Assembly (NCBI GenBank): GCA_943788115.1
Contig: CALSPA010000023.1
Span: 1 to 64,000 of the forward strand
Reading direction: 5' to 3'
DNA: 64,000 bases
Origin: an uncultured Flavobacteriales bacterium
GTDB lineage: Bacteria > Bacteroidota > Bacteroidia > Flavobacteriales_D > Parvicellaceae
The notes beneath the pieces were generated by a model that saw only the letters and a list, made by a program, of their open reading frames with translations, was not told the DNA's origin and searched no databases. Position numbers and translations under genes: made by a program. Shown piece after piece: positions 18,825-28,139 of this stretch (position 1 is the first letter of the stretch; every line of letters starts with the position of its first letter).

Positions 18825-20129
18825 TTATTGTATTCTTAGATGAAGGCAATTTTTAGTTTTTTCAGATATTTTATAAGGATCACTTATTCTATAACCCATT
18901 AGCCAAATTATTTCATTATTATTAGTTAATACCCAAATTTCATCTTTTTCAGATTGAGGTATTTTATTGTCAATTAAAAAATCACTCACCTTCTTTTTAT
19001 TTTTCATGCCAAGTGGAATGAAAAAATCGCCTTTTTCCCATTTTCTAATTTTTAAAGGAAACGATAGAAGGTTATAATCTAAATAAGCATTATTTCTAGC
19101 TGATTTTATTTTTGATGGGACTTTAATTTTCATTAATTCAACAATAAATGGTGTTTCAGAAATTAAATTTGAAGAAATCAAATACTCTTGATTTGCTTTT
19201 ATTTTGTTTTCACGAATAATCCATTTATTTCTATCAATAAAAAGGGTGTGTTTGGGAGTTGAAAATTTTTTGCCACATTGATGATTGTTATTTACAATGT
19301 CATCAACTTGAGCAGCATTAAATCCGAATTTTTTTAGAAAGTGGTACCAAATTTTTGAGCTAACATTTTCACTATTTTTTAAATGAATACTTTCGTTGTT
19401 ATATGAAATAAAAGGGGCTAATTTTTCAGAAATCAATTGTTGCAATAATTGATTTTCTGAAGCTATAATGCTTAGAGTGGAGTTTAATGATGCATCAAAG
19501 TTGTTGAACCGCTCTCTTAGAAGTGGGGTGATCTTATTTCGAAGGAAGTTTCTATCGTATTTTAAGCTAGAGTTACTACTGTCATCTAAAAAAGGGATGT
19601 CATTTTCGGAAACATAAGTTTGGATTTCTTTTTTTGAGGTATCTAGTAGTGGGCGAATGTAAATGTCTCTTATTTTGGGAATTCCTGCTAACCCTTTGAT
19701 CCCAGTTCCTCTTATCGCATTTATGAAAAATGTTTCAACTGAATCTTCAATATGATGTCCTGTAATTACATAATCAATTTCATGTTTAGAAACAATTTCT
19801 TCAAAAAAAGAGTACCTGATGTTTCTAGCTGATTCTTGAATAGAAAGTTTTTTTGATATGGAATAGTCATTACAATCTTTTTTTAAAACATGTAATTTAA
19901 TTTCATGTTTTTGGCAATACTTACTTACAAGAATTGTTTCATTGTCACTTTCTAATCCTCTTAATAGAAAATTAACATGAGCAACTTCAATTTTAAGATT
20001 TAGATTTTGAGCTATAGCAAGACAGGCCATTGAATCACTTCCTCCTGAAACAGCGATTAAAAATTTTGAATTGATGTCAATTTTGTTTTTAGCAAAGAAA
20101 TTATAATATGATTTTTCTGTTTTATTCAT
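18825..20129 (-). CDS. tilS: tRNA(Ile)-lysidine synthetase
   Basis: TilS attaches lysine to cytidine 34 of the CAU-anticodon tRNA(Ile), converting it to decode AUA; it is normally essential. The 434-residue protein has the N-type ATP pyrophosphatase loop AVSGGSDSMACL near residue 27, then HVNFLLRG, ESARNIRY and TGHHIEDSVETFFIN, all TilS signatures, and a C-terminal domain with KKVSDFLIDNKIP. The ATG at 20129 overlaps the pabB stop (ATGA), indicating coupling; a GTG two codons earlier is less attractive. Confidence 0.94.
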   Translation of the reverse strand: MNKTEKSYYNFFAKNKIDINSKFLIAVSGGSDSMACLAIAQNLNLKIEVAHVNFLLRGLESDNETILVSKYCQKHEIKLHVLKKDCNDYSISKKLSIQESARNIRYSFFEEIVSKHEIDYVITGHHIEDSVETFFINAIRGTGIKGLAGIPKIRDIYIRPLLDTSKKEIQTYVSENDIPFLDDSSNSSLKYDRNFLRNKITPLLRERFNNFDASLNSTLSIIASENQLLQQLISEKLAPFISYNNESIHLKNSENVSSKIWYHFLKKFGFNAAQVDDIVNNNHQCGKKFSTPKHTLFIDRNKWIIRENKIKANQEYLISSNLISETPFIVELMKIKVPSKIKSARNNAYLDYNLLSFPLKIRKWEKGDFFIPLGMKNKKKVSDFLIDNKIPQSEKDEIWVLTNNNEIIWLMGYRISDPYKISEKTKNCLHLRIQ

Positions 20130-21229
20130 TGACACGACTTAATTAAAGCGTCTGCTTTTATAAGAGTTTCTTCATGTTCTTTTTCTGGGTCGCTATCAAT
20201 AGTAATAGCTCCGCCAACTTTAAAAGATAGGCATTCTTTAGCTTTATTGTAGATAATTGTTCTAATTACAACATTTAAATCAAAATCTCCGTTAGGTTGC
20301 ATAATTCCAATAGCTCCAGAGTATAAACCTCTTTTAGAAGTTTCATATTGCTCCATTAGTTCTAATGCTCTTATTTTAGGAACTCCAGTCATTGATCCCA
20401 TTGGGAATAATGCTTTTAAAACAGTAGAAAATGTGATGTTTTTAGGAACTTCACAACTTATTGTAGAAATCATTTGATGTATGTTTTCAAAAGTATAAAC
20501 TTGACACAATTCATCAACATGTACAGAATTTTTTTTGGCAACTTTACTTAAGTCATTTCTAACTAAATCAACTATCATTATGTTTTCAGCTCTTTCTTTA
20601 GGGTCGTTTTTTAGTTTGTTTTTAAGTTCCTCATCTATTGTTCTATCTACACTTTTTTTAGAAGTTCCTTTAATTGGTTGTGAAATAAGTTGATTGCCTC
20701 TTCTTTTAATAAATCTTTCTGGGCTAGCAGATATTATAACGTGATTATTTAATTCTGCATAGACTGAAAAAGGAGCTTTAGTTAATTTACTAAGCTTAGT
20801 ATAAATTAGATGACAATTTTCTATTTTTTGATAAGATTCCCAATTATAACAAAAATTTGTTTCATAAATGTCTCCTTGTTGAATGTGAGTTTTTATTTTA
20901 TCAATTTTAGAGATGTATTCTTCTTTAGATAATTCAGGAATAAATTTTATTTTATCATTTCCTTTAAAGCTTGATTGGAATTCATTTTTGTTAAGAATTT
21001 TATTTGGAATTATACAATGTAGCATTGGAAATTCCATAGTGTCTAAATTTGACGAATTTAGATCTTCAATTTTATTTTTCAGATCATATGAAATGAAAAA
21101 TAATTTAATTGATTTTTTGTGTTTAGCAAGAAAAGCTTCAAGTTTAGAAAAGATATCAGTATTATTCTCAAATAGAATTAATTCATCTTTAATTCCATCA
21201 AAATAATTCTCACCTAATATTGCCCTCAA
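20126..21229 (-). CDS. pabB: aminodeoxychorismate synthase component I (PabB-like)
   Basis: A chorismate-binding enzyme of 367 residues. It has QPIKGTSKK, where the Lys in PIKGT marks PabB-type enzymes (TrpE has Ala), IMIVDLVRNDLSKVA, and MGSMTGVPKIRALELME. It makes aminodeoxychorismate from chorismate and glutamine-derived ammonia for folate synthesis; the amidotransferase PabA is not in this window. The only start that fits between the upstream stop and the conserved domain is TTG 21229, 22 bases after hemH, so the N-terminus is shorter than in most relatives. A hidden upstream indel could also explain the short end. Confidence 0.88.
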   Translation of the reverse strand: MRAILGENYFDGIKDELILFENNTDIFSKLEAFLAKHKKSIKLFFISYDLKNKIEDLNSSNLDTMEFPMLHCIIPNKILNKNEFQSSFKGNDKIKFIPELSKEEYISKIDKIKTHIQQGDIYETNFCYNWESYQKIENCHLIYTKLSKLTKAPFSVYAELNNHVIISASPERFIKRRGNQLISQPIKGTSKKSVDRTIDEELKNKLKNDPKERAENIMIVDLVRNDLSKVAKKNSVHVDELCQVYTFENIHQMISTISCEVPKNITFSTVLKALFPMGSMTGVPKIRALELMEQYETSKRGLYSGAIGIMQPNGDFDLNVVIRTIIYNKAKECLSFKVGGAITIDSDPEKEHEETLIKADALIKSCQ

Positions 21230-21250
21230 TAAAAATGAAGTTTAAATGTT

Positions 21251-22277
21251 TTAATTAGAGACTTTCTCTTTAATAATGTTTCGTAAGCCTTTCACCCAAT
21301 CATCATTATCATTAAGTGATGGTACAAGGTGTAATTCTTCACCACCATTTTCTTTAAAAAGATCAAGGTATTCTTCCCGATCTCTATCGTAGTTTCTAAA
21401 CAATCAGCAACAAAAGCAGGAGAGAAAACTAATATTTTTTTGACTCCTTGGTTGGCTAGATTTTCAATAGCGTGATCAGTATAAGGCATTAGCCATGGGT
21501 CTCTTCCCAATCTAGATTGAAAACAAGATGAGAACTTACCAGATGGAATTTTTAGTGCATCTACTAATAATCTTGTTGTAGCATAGCACGTAGCTTTATA
21601 GCAATGAGAGTTAGAACTATTAATTTCTTCTTCACATGAATGGTCAGCACAAGGCTGCCATCCAGATATACTTTATCTACATGCCTCTCCGGAATTCCAT
21701 GATAAGAAAACAATACATGATCGTAATCAGCTATGTTAAATGAATTAGCTCTGTTAACTATACATTGAATAAAGGACGGGTGATTGTAAAACTGCCCAAT
21801 AATTGAAATTTCAGGAATAACCCACCATTTATTTATGATTTTAAATGCTTTTTCAATTGTAGAACCTGAAGATGCTGATGCGTAGTGTGGGTACAATGGG
21901 AAAATATAAATTTCATCATAATTCTTAAGTCTCATTTCAGCAAGAACATCGTCCATACTTGGTGAACCATATCTCATTGCTAGTTCTACATCAAAATCAT
22001 TGTCAGCTAATTCTTTTAGCTTAGAAGTTAAACTTTTACCATAAGTAAGAAGTGGTGATTTTCCACCCCCAATTTTAAAAAGCTTTTTATATTCTTTAGC
22101 TGATTTTGGTGCTCGAAAGGGAACTATAATTAAGTTAACTAATAATAACTGTGCTAACCTGCCAATATCAATAACTCTAGGGTCATTTAAAAACTCTCTT
22201 AAATAAATGCGCACATCTTTTACTGATGGGCTATTCGGAGTTCCTAGATTTAATAATAAAACGCCTCTTTTTTTCAT
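21251..22277 (-). CDS. hemH: ferrochelatase, broken by two frameshifts
   Basis: Ferrochelatase inserts Fe(II) into protoporphyrin IX, the last step of heme b synthesis. The first part begins MKKRGVLLLNLGTPNSP and includes GGGKSPLL, AMRYGSPSM, FPLYPHYASASSGST and the catalytic-His segment FSYHGIPERH. The middle part, in another frame, gives HCYKATCYATTRLL, GRDPWLMPYTD and VFSPAFVADCLETT. The last part, in the third frame, gives ENGGEELHLVPSLNDNDDW and ends at TAA 21251-21253. Shifts fall near 21658-21675 and 21372-21382. The total span of about 342 codons is normal. Two indels in an otherwise conserved gene suggest sequence errors; true loss would require imported heme. Confidence 0.88.
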
Positions 22278-22281
22278 AGTT

Positions 22282-23679
22282 CTAAATGTGAAGCGGTCTT
22301 TCTGCAGTAGCAGATAATGCAGCTTCTTTTACAGCTTCACTATATGTTGGGTGTGGGTGACATATTCTTGCAATGTCTTCAGCGCTAGCTCTAAACTCCA
22401 TTGCAACAACAGCTTCCATTATTAAGTCAGCAGCTCTAGGAGCTATCATGTGAACTCCTAATACTTCATCAGTTTTAGCATCAGAAATGATTTTAATTAC
22501 TCCTTGAATATCCATAGAAGCACGAGCCCTTCCTAACGCTCTAATTGGGAATTGACCCACCTTGTAATTGGCACCACTTTCTTTTAATTGCTCTTCTGTT
22601 TGTCCAACTGCAGCAACTTCAGGCCACGTGTATACAACACCAGGAATTAAATTGTGATTGATGTGTGGTTTTTGTCCAGCAATAAATTCTGCAACAAAAA
22701 CACCTTCCTCTTCTGCTTTGTGAGCTAACATTGCCCCTTTAATAACATCTCCAATTGCATAAATATTAGATGAGCTTGTTTGTAAATTTTCATTAACATT
22801 TATTCTGCCTCTATCATCAGTTGATACAGCAATTTTTTCTAATCCTAATCCTTCAGTATATGCTTTTCTTCCAACAGAAACCAAACAATAATCACCAGTG
22901 AATTTCACATCTTCACCTTTTTTGTTTTTGGCAGTAACTTCAACACCGTTTTCTTTAGCTGTTACATTTTCTACAGAATGATTGAAATTAAATTTAAAAC
23001 CTTCCTTTTTTAGAACTTTCATCAGTTCCTTGCCTATGGTTTTATCCATTGATGGGATTAAGGAATCAGCATATTCTAAAACAGTAACTTTTGAACCTAA
23101 TCTAGCATAAACAGAGCCTAATTCTAAACCAATTACTCCACCACCAATGACAATTAAATTTTTTGGAATTTCTTTTAGTTTTAAAGCTTCTGTTGAAGTG
23201 ATAATCCTTTTTCCATCTGGCTCCATGCCTGGGAAAAAATTAGGTTTGGATCCAGTTGCTATTATTACATTGGTAGTTTCAATTTTTAAGTCTTTTTCAC
23301 CTTTTACCTGAATGGTGTTTTTGTCGAGAAAAGAGCCAACTCCATGGTGAATGTCAATTTTATTTTTATCCATTAAAAATTTAACACCATCACATGTCTG
23401 GCTTATTACCTCGCTCTTTCTTTGCATCATTTGAGCTAAATCAACTTTGGGCTCATCTATTACAATTCCATGCTTTTGAAAATCTTGTTTAGCTGTATGG
23501 AAATGTTCACTTGAATCAAGTAAAGCTTTTGATGGTATACAACCAACATTTAGGCAAGTACCACCCAGTGTGTCGTATTTTTCAATTAAAGCCGTTTTAA
23601 ATCCTAATTGCGCACAACGGATTGCTGCTACATATCCTCCAGGTCCCGAACCGATTACGGTAACATCGTATTTACTCAT
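22282..23679 (-). CDS. lpdA: dihydrolipoyl dehydrogenase (E3)
   Basis: Lpd reoxidises dihydrolipoamide in 2-oxoacid dehydrogenase complexes and the glycine cleavage system, passing electrons through FAD and a redox disulfide to NAD+. The 465-residue protein has the FAD motif GSGPGGYVAA, the active-site disulfide GGTCLNVGCIPSKALL (Cys42 and Cys47), the NAD motif GGGVIGLELGSVYARLG, the second FAD motif YAIGDVIKGAMLAHKA and the C-terminal HPHPTYSEAVKEA with the catalytic His. Everything expected is present. hemH follows after four bases. gcvP at the right end of the window encodes another component that needs E3. Confidence 0.97.
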   Translation of the reverse strand: MSKYDVTVIGSGPGGYVAAIRCAQLGFKTALIEKYDTLGGTCLNVGCIPSKALLDSSEHFHTAKQDFQKHGIVIDEPKVDLAQMMQRKSEVISQTCDGVKFLMDKNKIDIHHGVGSFLDKNTIQVKGEKDLKIETTNVIIATGSKPNFFPGMEPDGKRIITSTEALKLKEIPKNLIVIGGGVIGLELGSVYARLGSKVTVLEYADSLIPSMDKTIGKELMKVLKKEGFKFNFNHSVENVTAKENGVEVTAKNKKGEDVKFTGDYCLVSVGRKAYTEGLGLEKIAVSTDDRGRINVNENLQTSSSNIYAIGDVIKGAMLAHKAEEEGVFVAEFIAGQKPHINHNLIPGVVYTWPEVAAVGQTEEQLKESGANYKVGQFPIRALGRARASMDIQGVIKIISDAKTDEVLGVHMIAPRAADLIMEAVVAMEFRASAEDIARICHPHPTYSEAVKEAALSATAERPLHI

Positions 23680-23721
23680 TTTGTAATATTATTAGTCTAC
23701 AAATTTAATTATTCTCTGTAA

Positions 23722-23747
23722 AAACAAGTTTAATGTTAAACTTGTTT
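23722..23747 (-). terminator. intrinsic terminator overlapping the DUF4105 stop codon
   Basis: The perfect inverted repeat AAACAAGTTTAA / TTAAACTTGTTT with a two-base loop spans 23722-23747. On the minus strand it is followed by TTT then AC, giving a short U tract directly after the hairpin. The upstream arm contains the TAA of the DUF4105 gene. The stem is AU-rich, so it may be weak. Confidence 0.6.
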
Positions 23748-24926
23748 AATAAGTTTTTTTGATTTATTAAAAAGAAAGTAATGTATAAGTGTAAAAGCAA
23801 GGATTAAAGGTCGAATTGAATAGTGAAATTCTTGGGGGAATACGAACCAAAAAAGAACAAAAATAAAAAACAATGCTGTCATAGCTAAATAGAATTTTTT
23901 GAGCTTAGTTGTTAATTTTTTAGAAAAAAGAGAAATAAATGAGATTAGTAGCAGTGGGTTAGCCCAAATAAGATTTAAATTTTCTTTTGTTGCTTGATGA
24001 TCTGTTCCAAACCACATAAATAACAGAATAATACTTAAAACACTTCCTAATAAAAGTAAAGATCCGAACCAAAAGTTATTTAATAACCGCTTGTTTAATA
24101 TTCCAATAATTAATGTAACCATAAGGATTATCCAAAAATATATTGAAACGTTATCGGGCTCCATTTTCATTTCTTGCTCACTTAAAAGTAAAACGGATTT
24201 ATTACTAATTAATGGTTGAGAATTACCATTTTCATCTTTGATTATCGATTTTTCTAAAATTAGTTCCATGTAAGAAGGAAGAAACATTAAGTGAAAATTT
24301 GATGTTTTTACATCTATTTTCTTGCCTAAAACTAAGTCAATTCCAAGATCTAACCATTGATTCTCTTTTAAACGAATATCTATAATTTCTCTAAATGTAT
24401 ATTTATTGTCATCCTTGTGAACTCCCAATTCTAGATCATTTCCAATTGATGATATTAAAATGTCTCTAATTCTTGACGAACAATTATCGTAGAAAAAATC
24501 ATATTGATAGCTTCTGTTTTCTGGAAGATAGTTTTCTTGTAAAACAGCATGTAATTTTTCTTTTTGCTTTTGATTGAGATTAAGAACCTGTTCTCTAACA
24601 CCTCTTTTGTAAAAAAGATATTCATAAATAAAATTTTGATACTTCTGTTTACCAAGAAAATAATTTAACCTGCCTTTTGCAAAGTCATAACCAAACTCGA
24701 ATTCATTCTCTGAGAAGGAAAACATTCCCCAATTATAGATTTCATCAATATTGTTTTTAGGATCATATACCCTTACCGCACTGTGCCCAAAAAGTGTGTA
24801 AATTTCTTTTCCTTCATCACAAGTTAAAATGCTAATCTTACTTTCATTTGAAAGTGAGTTAGCGTAGGTGTTATAAAAGACAGTTAAAAAAACTGCTACA
24901 AGAAAGATTTTATAATTTGAAAACAT
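23736..24926 (-). CDS. DUF4105 (Lnb N-terminal-type) periplasmic domain membrane protein
   Basis: A 396-residue protein with a signal peptide (about residues 5-22), a periplasmic domain of about 210 residues and five hydrophobic helices in the C-terminal third. The N-terminal domain has the DUF4105 signatures LFGHSAVRVYDP, YNWGMFSF, GRLNYFLG and YDFFYDNCSSRIRD; the conserved His, Asn and Cys suggest a papain/NlpC-like fold. The family includes the periplasmic domain of Lnb lipoprotein intramolecular acyltransferases, so a role in envelope lipoprotein or lipid modification is possible, but the activity of Bacteroidota members is not established. It overlaps tatD by 17 bases at its start. Confidence 0.78.
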   Translation of the reverse strand: MFSNYKIFLVAVFLTVFYNTYANSLSNESKISILTCDEGKEIYTLFGHSAVRVYDPKNNIDEIYNWGMFSFSENEFEFGYDFAKGRLNYFLGKQKYQNFIYEYLFYKRGVREQVLNLNQKQKEKLHAVLQENYLPENRSYQYDFFYDNCSSRIRDILISSIGNDLELGVHKDDNKYTFREIIDIRLKENQWLDLGIDLVLGKKIDVKTSNFHLMFLPSYMELILEKSIIKDENGNSQPLISNKSVLLLSEQEMKMEPDNVSIYFWIILMVTLIIGILNKRLLNNFWFGSLLLLGSVLSIILLFMWFGTDHQATKENLNLIWANPLLLISFISLFSKKLTTKLKKFYLAMTALFFIFVLFWFVFPQEFHYSIRPLILAFTLIHYFLFNKSKKLIKQV

Positions 24927-25677
24927 TTAATGCATTTTTAGTAGTTTGATTTTCAATTGTATTTAGACTACAATTGTATATAGTTGCTAATTTTTCAGCA
25001 ACATAAATAAGATTTGTACTTACATTTCTTTTCCCTCTAAATGGAACTGGTGAAAGGTAAGGTGAGTCTGTTTCAAGAACAAGGTGCTCTATGTCGATAG
25101 ATGATAAGACTTTGTCTAATCCAGCATTCTTGAAAGTGACGACTCCGCCAATTCCAAGCTTAAACCCTTTGTAAGCAATTATTTTTTTAGCTTGAGTTTC
25201 ATTCCCTGTAAAGCAGTGAAAGATCCCAGTAAGATTTTCATCGTTGTGTTCATCTAAGATTTCAAAAATTTCATTAAAGGAGTCTCTAGCATGTATGACA
25301 ATCGGTAGTTTCCATTTTTTTGCCCAATTAATTTGAGTAATAAAAGCTTGTTTTTGTATCTCAAATGTAGATTTATCCCAATAAAGATCTATTCCAATTT
25401 CTCCAACTGCAATAAATTTGTTTTTTTTAAAAGAATTTTCAATTTTCGTTAATTCAGAATTGAAATTTTCTTTTACAGAACAAGGGTGAAGGCCCATCAT
25501 CGGATAACAAACTGTTGGATATTTAGAGGATAAATAAAGTAAGTCACCAATAGTACTTGAATCTATATTTGGAAGAAATAATTTTTCAATTTTTTGCTCA
25601 ACACAAGAGTTAATTATATCATGAATTTCAGCTTTGAAATCGGAAAGGTATAAATGAGTATGTGTGTCTATAAACAT
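24910..25677 (-). CDS. TatD family metal-dependent hydrolase (deoxyribonuclease)
   Basis: TatD enzymes are TIM-barrel metal-dependent nucleases linked to DNA repair and turnover. The 255-residue protein starts MFIDTHTHLYLSDF (HxH metal ligands) and has MGLHPCSV, VGEIGIDLYWDKS with the Glu ligand, VIHARDSF, GIFHCFTGN and LETDSPYLSPVPFRGKRN, in the expected order. ATG 25677 is chosen because it places the HxH motif at the usual position; an upstream TTG at 25695 is also in frame. The 108-base gap to the divergent MBOAT gene should hold promoters for both directions. Confidence 0.93.
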   Translation of the reverse strand: MFIDTHTHLYLSDFKAEIHDIINSCVEQKIEKLFLPNIDSSTIGDLLYLSSKYPTVCYPMMGLHPCSVKENFNSELTKIENSFKKNKFIAVGEIGIDLYWDKSTFEIQKQAFITQINWAKKWKLPIVIHARDSFNEIFEILDEHNDENLTGIFHCFTGNETQAKKIIAYKGFKLGIGGVVTFKNAGLDKVLSSIDIEHLVLETDSPYLSPVPFRGKRNVSTNLIYVAEKLATIYNCSLNTIENQTTKNALNVFKL

Positions 25678-25757
25678 AATGTGCTCTTCAAACAAAGCAA
25701 AGATGAATAATAAATTTTAATTAAATTGGATTGAAGTGATTTTACTGATTTGATAAT

Positions 25758-25765
25758 TATATTTG
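25758..25765 (+). promoter_or_regulatory. TAnnTTTG-type -7 element upstream of the MBOAT gene
   Basis: TATATTTG matches the Bacteroidota TAnnTTTG consensus and ends 20 bases before ATG 25786. TTG triplets lie upstream, but none at ideal spacing. Candidate only. Confidence 0.35.
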
Positions 25766-25785
25766 TTTAGATAACAATATTAGAT

Positions 25786-27192
25786 ATGTCCTTTGTTGCA
25801 AGTTCATTTGTTTTATTTCTTGTCTTATTCTTCTTTTTGTTTTACTTAACACCCGGAAGATTTAGATGGGTTATTGTTTTAATAGGCTCCTATCTATTTT
25901 ACTCATTTGAAGATCCTTTTTTCTTAATCCCTTTACTTATTTCTACAATAATAGATTACACATCTGCAATTGTTATAGAAAGAAATAGAAGCAATAACAA
26001 GAAATACCTTTTTTTAGCAATTAGTTTGCTTACAAATATTTCTTTGCTTGTTTATTTTAAATACACAGATTTTTTCACATCAATGTTTAACCTTTCTGAA
26101 TCTATGGGATATTCCCCAAGTTCAGTTGGACTCTATGCTATTCCAATTGGAATTTCTTTTTATACATTTCAGACAGTTTCCTATACTCTGGATGTCTTTA
26201 ATGGATCAAGAAATGCAGAGAGACATTTAGGATATTTTGCTGTTTTTGTTTCTTTTTTCCCTCAGCTAGTAGCAGGACCTATTGAAAAGAGCACCAAATT
26301 AATTCCTCAGCTTAAGAACTTTGTTAACGTTAAAATTAAAAACATTAAAGTTTTAGAAGCAACAAGTTTAATTGTTTGGGGATTAGTTAAAAAGATTTTG
26401 ATTGCTGATAGAATAGGTGTTGTTGTAGATAAGGTTTATGAGTCACCTGCTGAATTTTCATCTATACTATTAATTTTTTCAGGTTGTTTGTTTATGATAC
26501 AAATTTACTGTGATTTTTCAGGTTATACTTTAATTGCAAGAGGAGTTGCTAAATTATTTGGAATCGAATTGTCTAAAAATTGGAACTTCCCATTGTTTCA
26601 AACCTCATTCAAATCATTTTGGGTTAATTGGCACATTACATTATCTATTTGGTTTAAAGACTATATTTATCTTCCATTGGGTGGTAATAAAGTTCCATTT
26701 TTAAAATGGGGACTTCTAACGTTATTTGTTTTTTTTATAAGTGGTTTTTGGCATGGTGCAAATTATACTTTCATTATTTGGGGAGTTTTAAATGGCATGT
26801 TTTTAATAGTTGAAAAGATTTTTTCAAAATATTTAAAAGTGAGTAAATTCAAACTTTTCAGTTGGTTTTTAATTTTTATTTTGACAGGTTTATTCTTTAT
26901 TTCTTTTAGAGCTACATCTTTAAATCAATTACTTTTAATTGGAAATTTAATTTTAGAGTTCCAATTTGATTTAATTCAAGATTATGTCAAATTAGACATG
27001 TGGAAATTTAGTCACTTGGTTAATGGCGCCTTAATAATTTCTTTTTTTAGTTATGAATCTTTCTGTTATTTCAATAAAATGGAATTCGAAAAATCCACTT
27101 TAAAAAACCCTGAAGTTCAACTTTTCTTGTTGTTTTTAATTTTAATTTTAGGAGAATTCCAAAATAAAACATTTATATATTTTCAGTTTTGA
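25786..27192 (+). CDS. MBOAT family membrane O-acyltransferase (AlgI-like)
   Basis: A 468-residue protein with about ten hydrophobic helices. The MBOAT signatures are a YTLDVF/PIGISFYTFQTVSYT region, FFPQLVAGPIEK, IQIYCDFSGYTLIARG, FWVNWHITLSIWFKDYIYLPLGG and the catalytic His in GFWHGANYTFIIWG (about residue 323). Such AlgI/PatA-type proteins transfer acyl groups (often acetyl) across the membrane onto surface polysaccharides or peptidoglycan. Its TGA overlaps the TTG start of the following SGNH-like gene, making a likely two-component acylation system. The acceptor glycan is unknown. Confidence 0.92.
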   Translation: MSFVASSFVLFLVLFFFLFYLTPGRFRWVIVLIGSYLFYSFEDPFFLIPLLISTIIDYTSAIVIERNRSNNKKYLFLAISLLTNISLLVYFKYTDFFTSMFNLSESMGYSPSSVGLYAIPIGISFYTFQTVSYTLDVFNGSRNAERHLGYFAVFVSFFPQLVAGPIEKSTKLIPQLKNFVNVKIKNIKVLEATSLIVWGLVKKILIADRIGVVVDKVYESPAEFSSILLIFSGCLFMIQIYCDFSGYTLIARGVAKLFGIELSKNWNFPLFQTSFKSFWVNWHITLSIWFKDYIYLPLGGNKVPFLKWGLLTLFVFFISGFWHGANYTFIIWGVLNGMFLIVEKIFSKYLKVSKFKLFSWFLIFILTGLFFISFRATSLNQLLLIGNLILEFQFDLIQDYVKLDMWKFSHLVNGALIISFFSYESFCYFNKMEFEKSTLKNPEVQLFLLFLILILGEFQNKTFIYFQF

Positions 27193-28139
27193 GGTATAGA
27201 TTTTTAATATCAGTTTCATTGTTTTTTGTTCTATTAAGTGGGGTACATTATTTAATAATGAATCAATTAAGGTCTACTGATTTTGGGCAATATGGAAAGT
27301 TGAATTTAATTTTCGAAAAAAAAGGAAGTTTTGATGTTGTTTATTTTGGGTCATCTAGAACTGCATTTCATTTTGATCCTCGAATTATAGATTCTATTGC
27401 AAATGTAAATTCTTGTAATATGGGAATTACTGCAACAAATGATGTTGTCTCTTTAGCAGCAATTAAAACATATCTTTCTAATTGTGAAATAAAACCCAAA
27501 GTGATTGTTGTTAATTTTGATTTTTTTCTTTGGGATAATCAAAACATTAATGATGTTAACTCATCGATTCCTAGGTTTATACCTTATATATACAATCCTA
27601 TTCTTTATAATTCTTTAGCTTCTTTAGATCCTTCTTACGCTAAATTAAAATATGCCAATTTTTTTTCATTTACCTATTTAACAGATTATTTTTATTATGA
27701 GTTATATAGAGGATTAGTTAATCATGAAATAGGTAGAGATGAAGAGTTTAAATCCCGAGGATTTCAGACAGTTCCTTATCAACAGAAAATTGAAAATTTC
27801 CAAACAAGTAGAAATAACGAAATAATTTGTATTTCTGAAAAGCAAATTATCGCTACTAAACAGATTTTTACTTTATTGAAAAATGAAAACATTAAACTAA
27901 TTCCAGTTGTTACACCAATATTTAAATCCTATTCATTTACAAATAGTGACAATGAATTGTTTGAAAGGTTGAAAGAAATATGTTATGAATTTGAGCTCAA
28001 TTGTTTTAATTATTCAAATAAAAAGTATTGCCAAGAGAAGAATAACTTTTTTGATGAAATACATTTAAATAATAAAGGATTGGAAAAGTTTAATATAGAT
28101 TTTGCTAATGATTTAGTTCAAATACTTTCCCAAAAGTAA
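27189..28139 (+). CDS. SGNH-like periplasmic hydrolase/acyltransferase, partner of MBOAT
   Basis: A 316-residue protein with one N-terminal membrane anchor (about residues 5-24) and a periplasmic domain. The sequence VVYFGSSRTAFHFD (about 50-63) looks like the nucleophile block of SGNH proteins, and FFDEIHLNNKG (Asp289, His292) looks like the Asp-x-x-His block near the C-terminus. Other SGNH blocks are weak. Start TTG 27189 lies in a TTGA overlap with the MBOAT stop; no ATG provides the membrane anchor. AlgX/AlgJ- and DltD-like partners act with MBOAT proteins in known pathways, which supports the role. Its end overlaps the convergent GT-C gene by 22 bases. Confidence 0.72.
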   Translation: MRYRFLISVSLFFVLLSGVHYLIMNQLRSTDFGQYGKLNLIFEKKGSFDVVYFGSSRTAFHFDPRIIDSIANVNSCNMGITATNDVVSLAAIKTYLSNCEIKPKVIVVNFDFFLWDNQNINDVNSSIPRFIPYIYNPILYNSLASLDPSYAKLKYANFFSFTYLTDYFYYELYRGLVNHEIGRDEEFKSRGFQTVPYQQKIENFQTSRNNEIICISEKQIIATKQIFTLLKNENIKLIPVVTPIFKSYSFTNSDNELFERLKEICYEFELNCFNYSNKKYCQEKNNFFDEIHLNNKGLEKFNIDFANDLVQILSQK

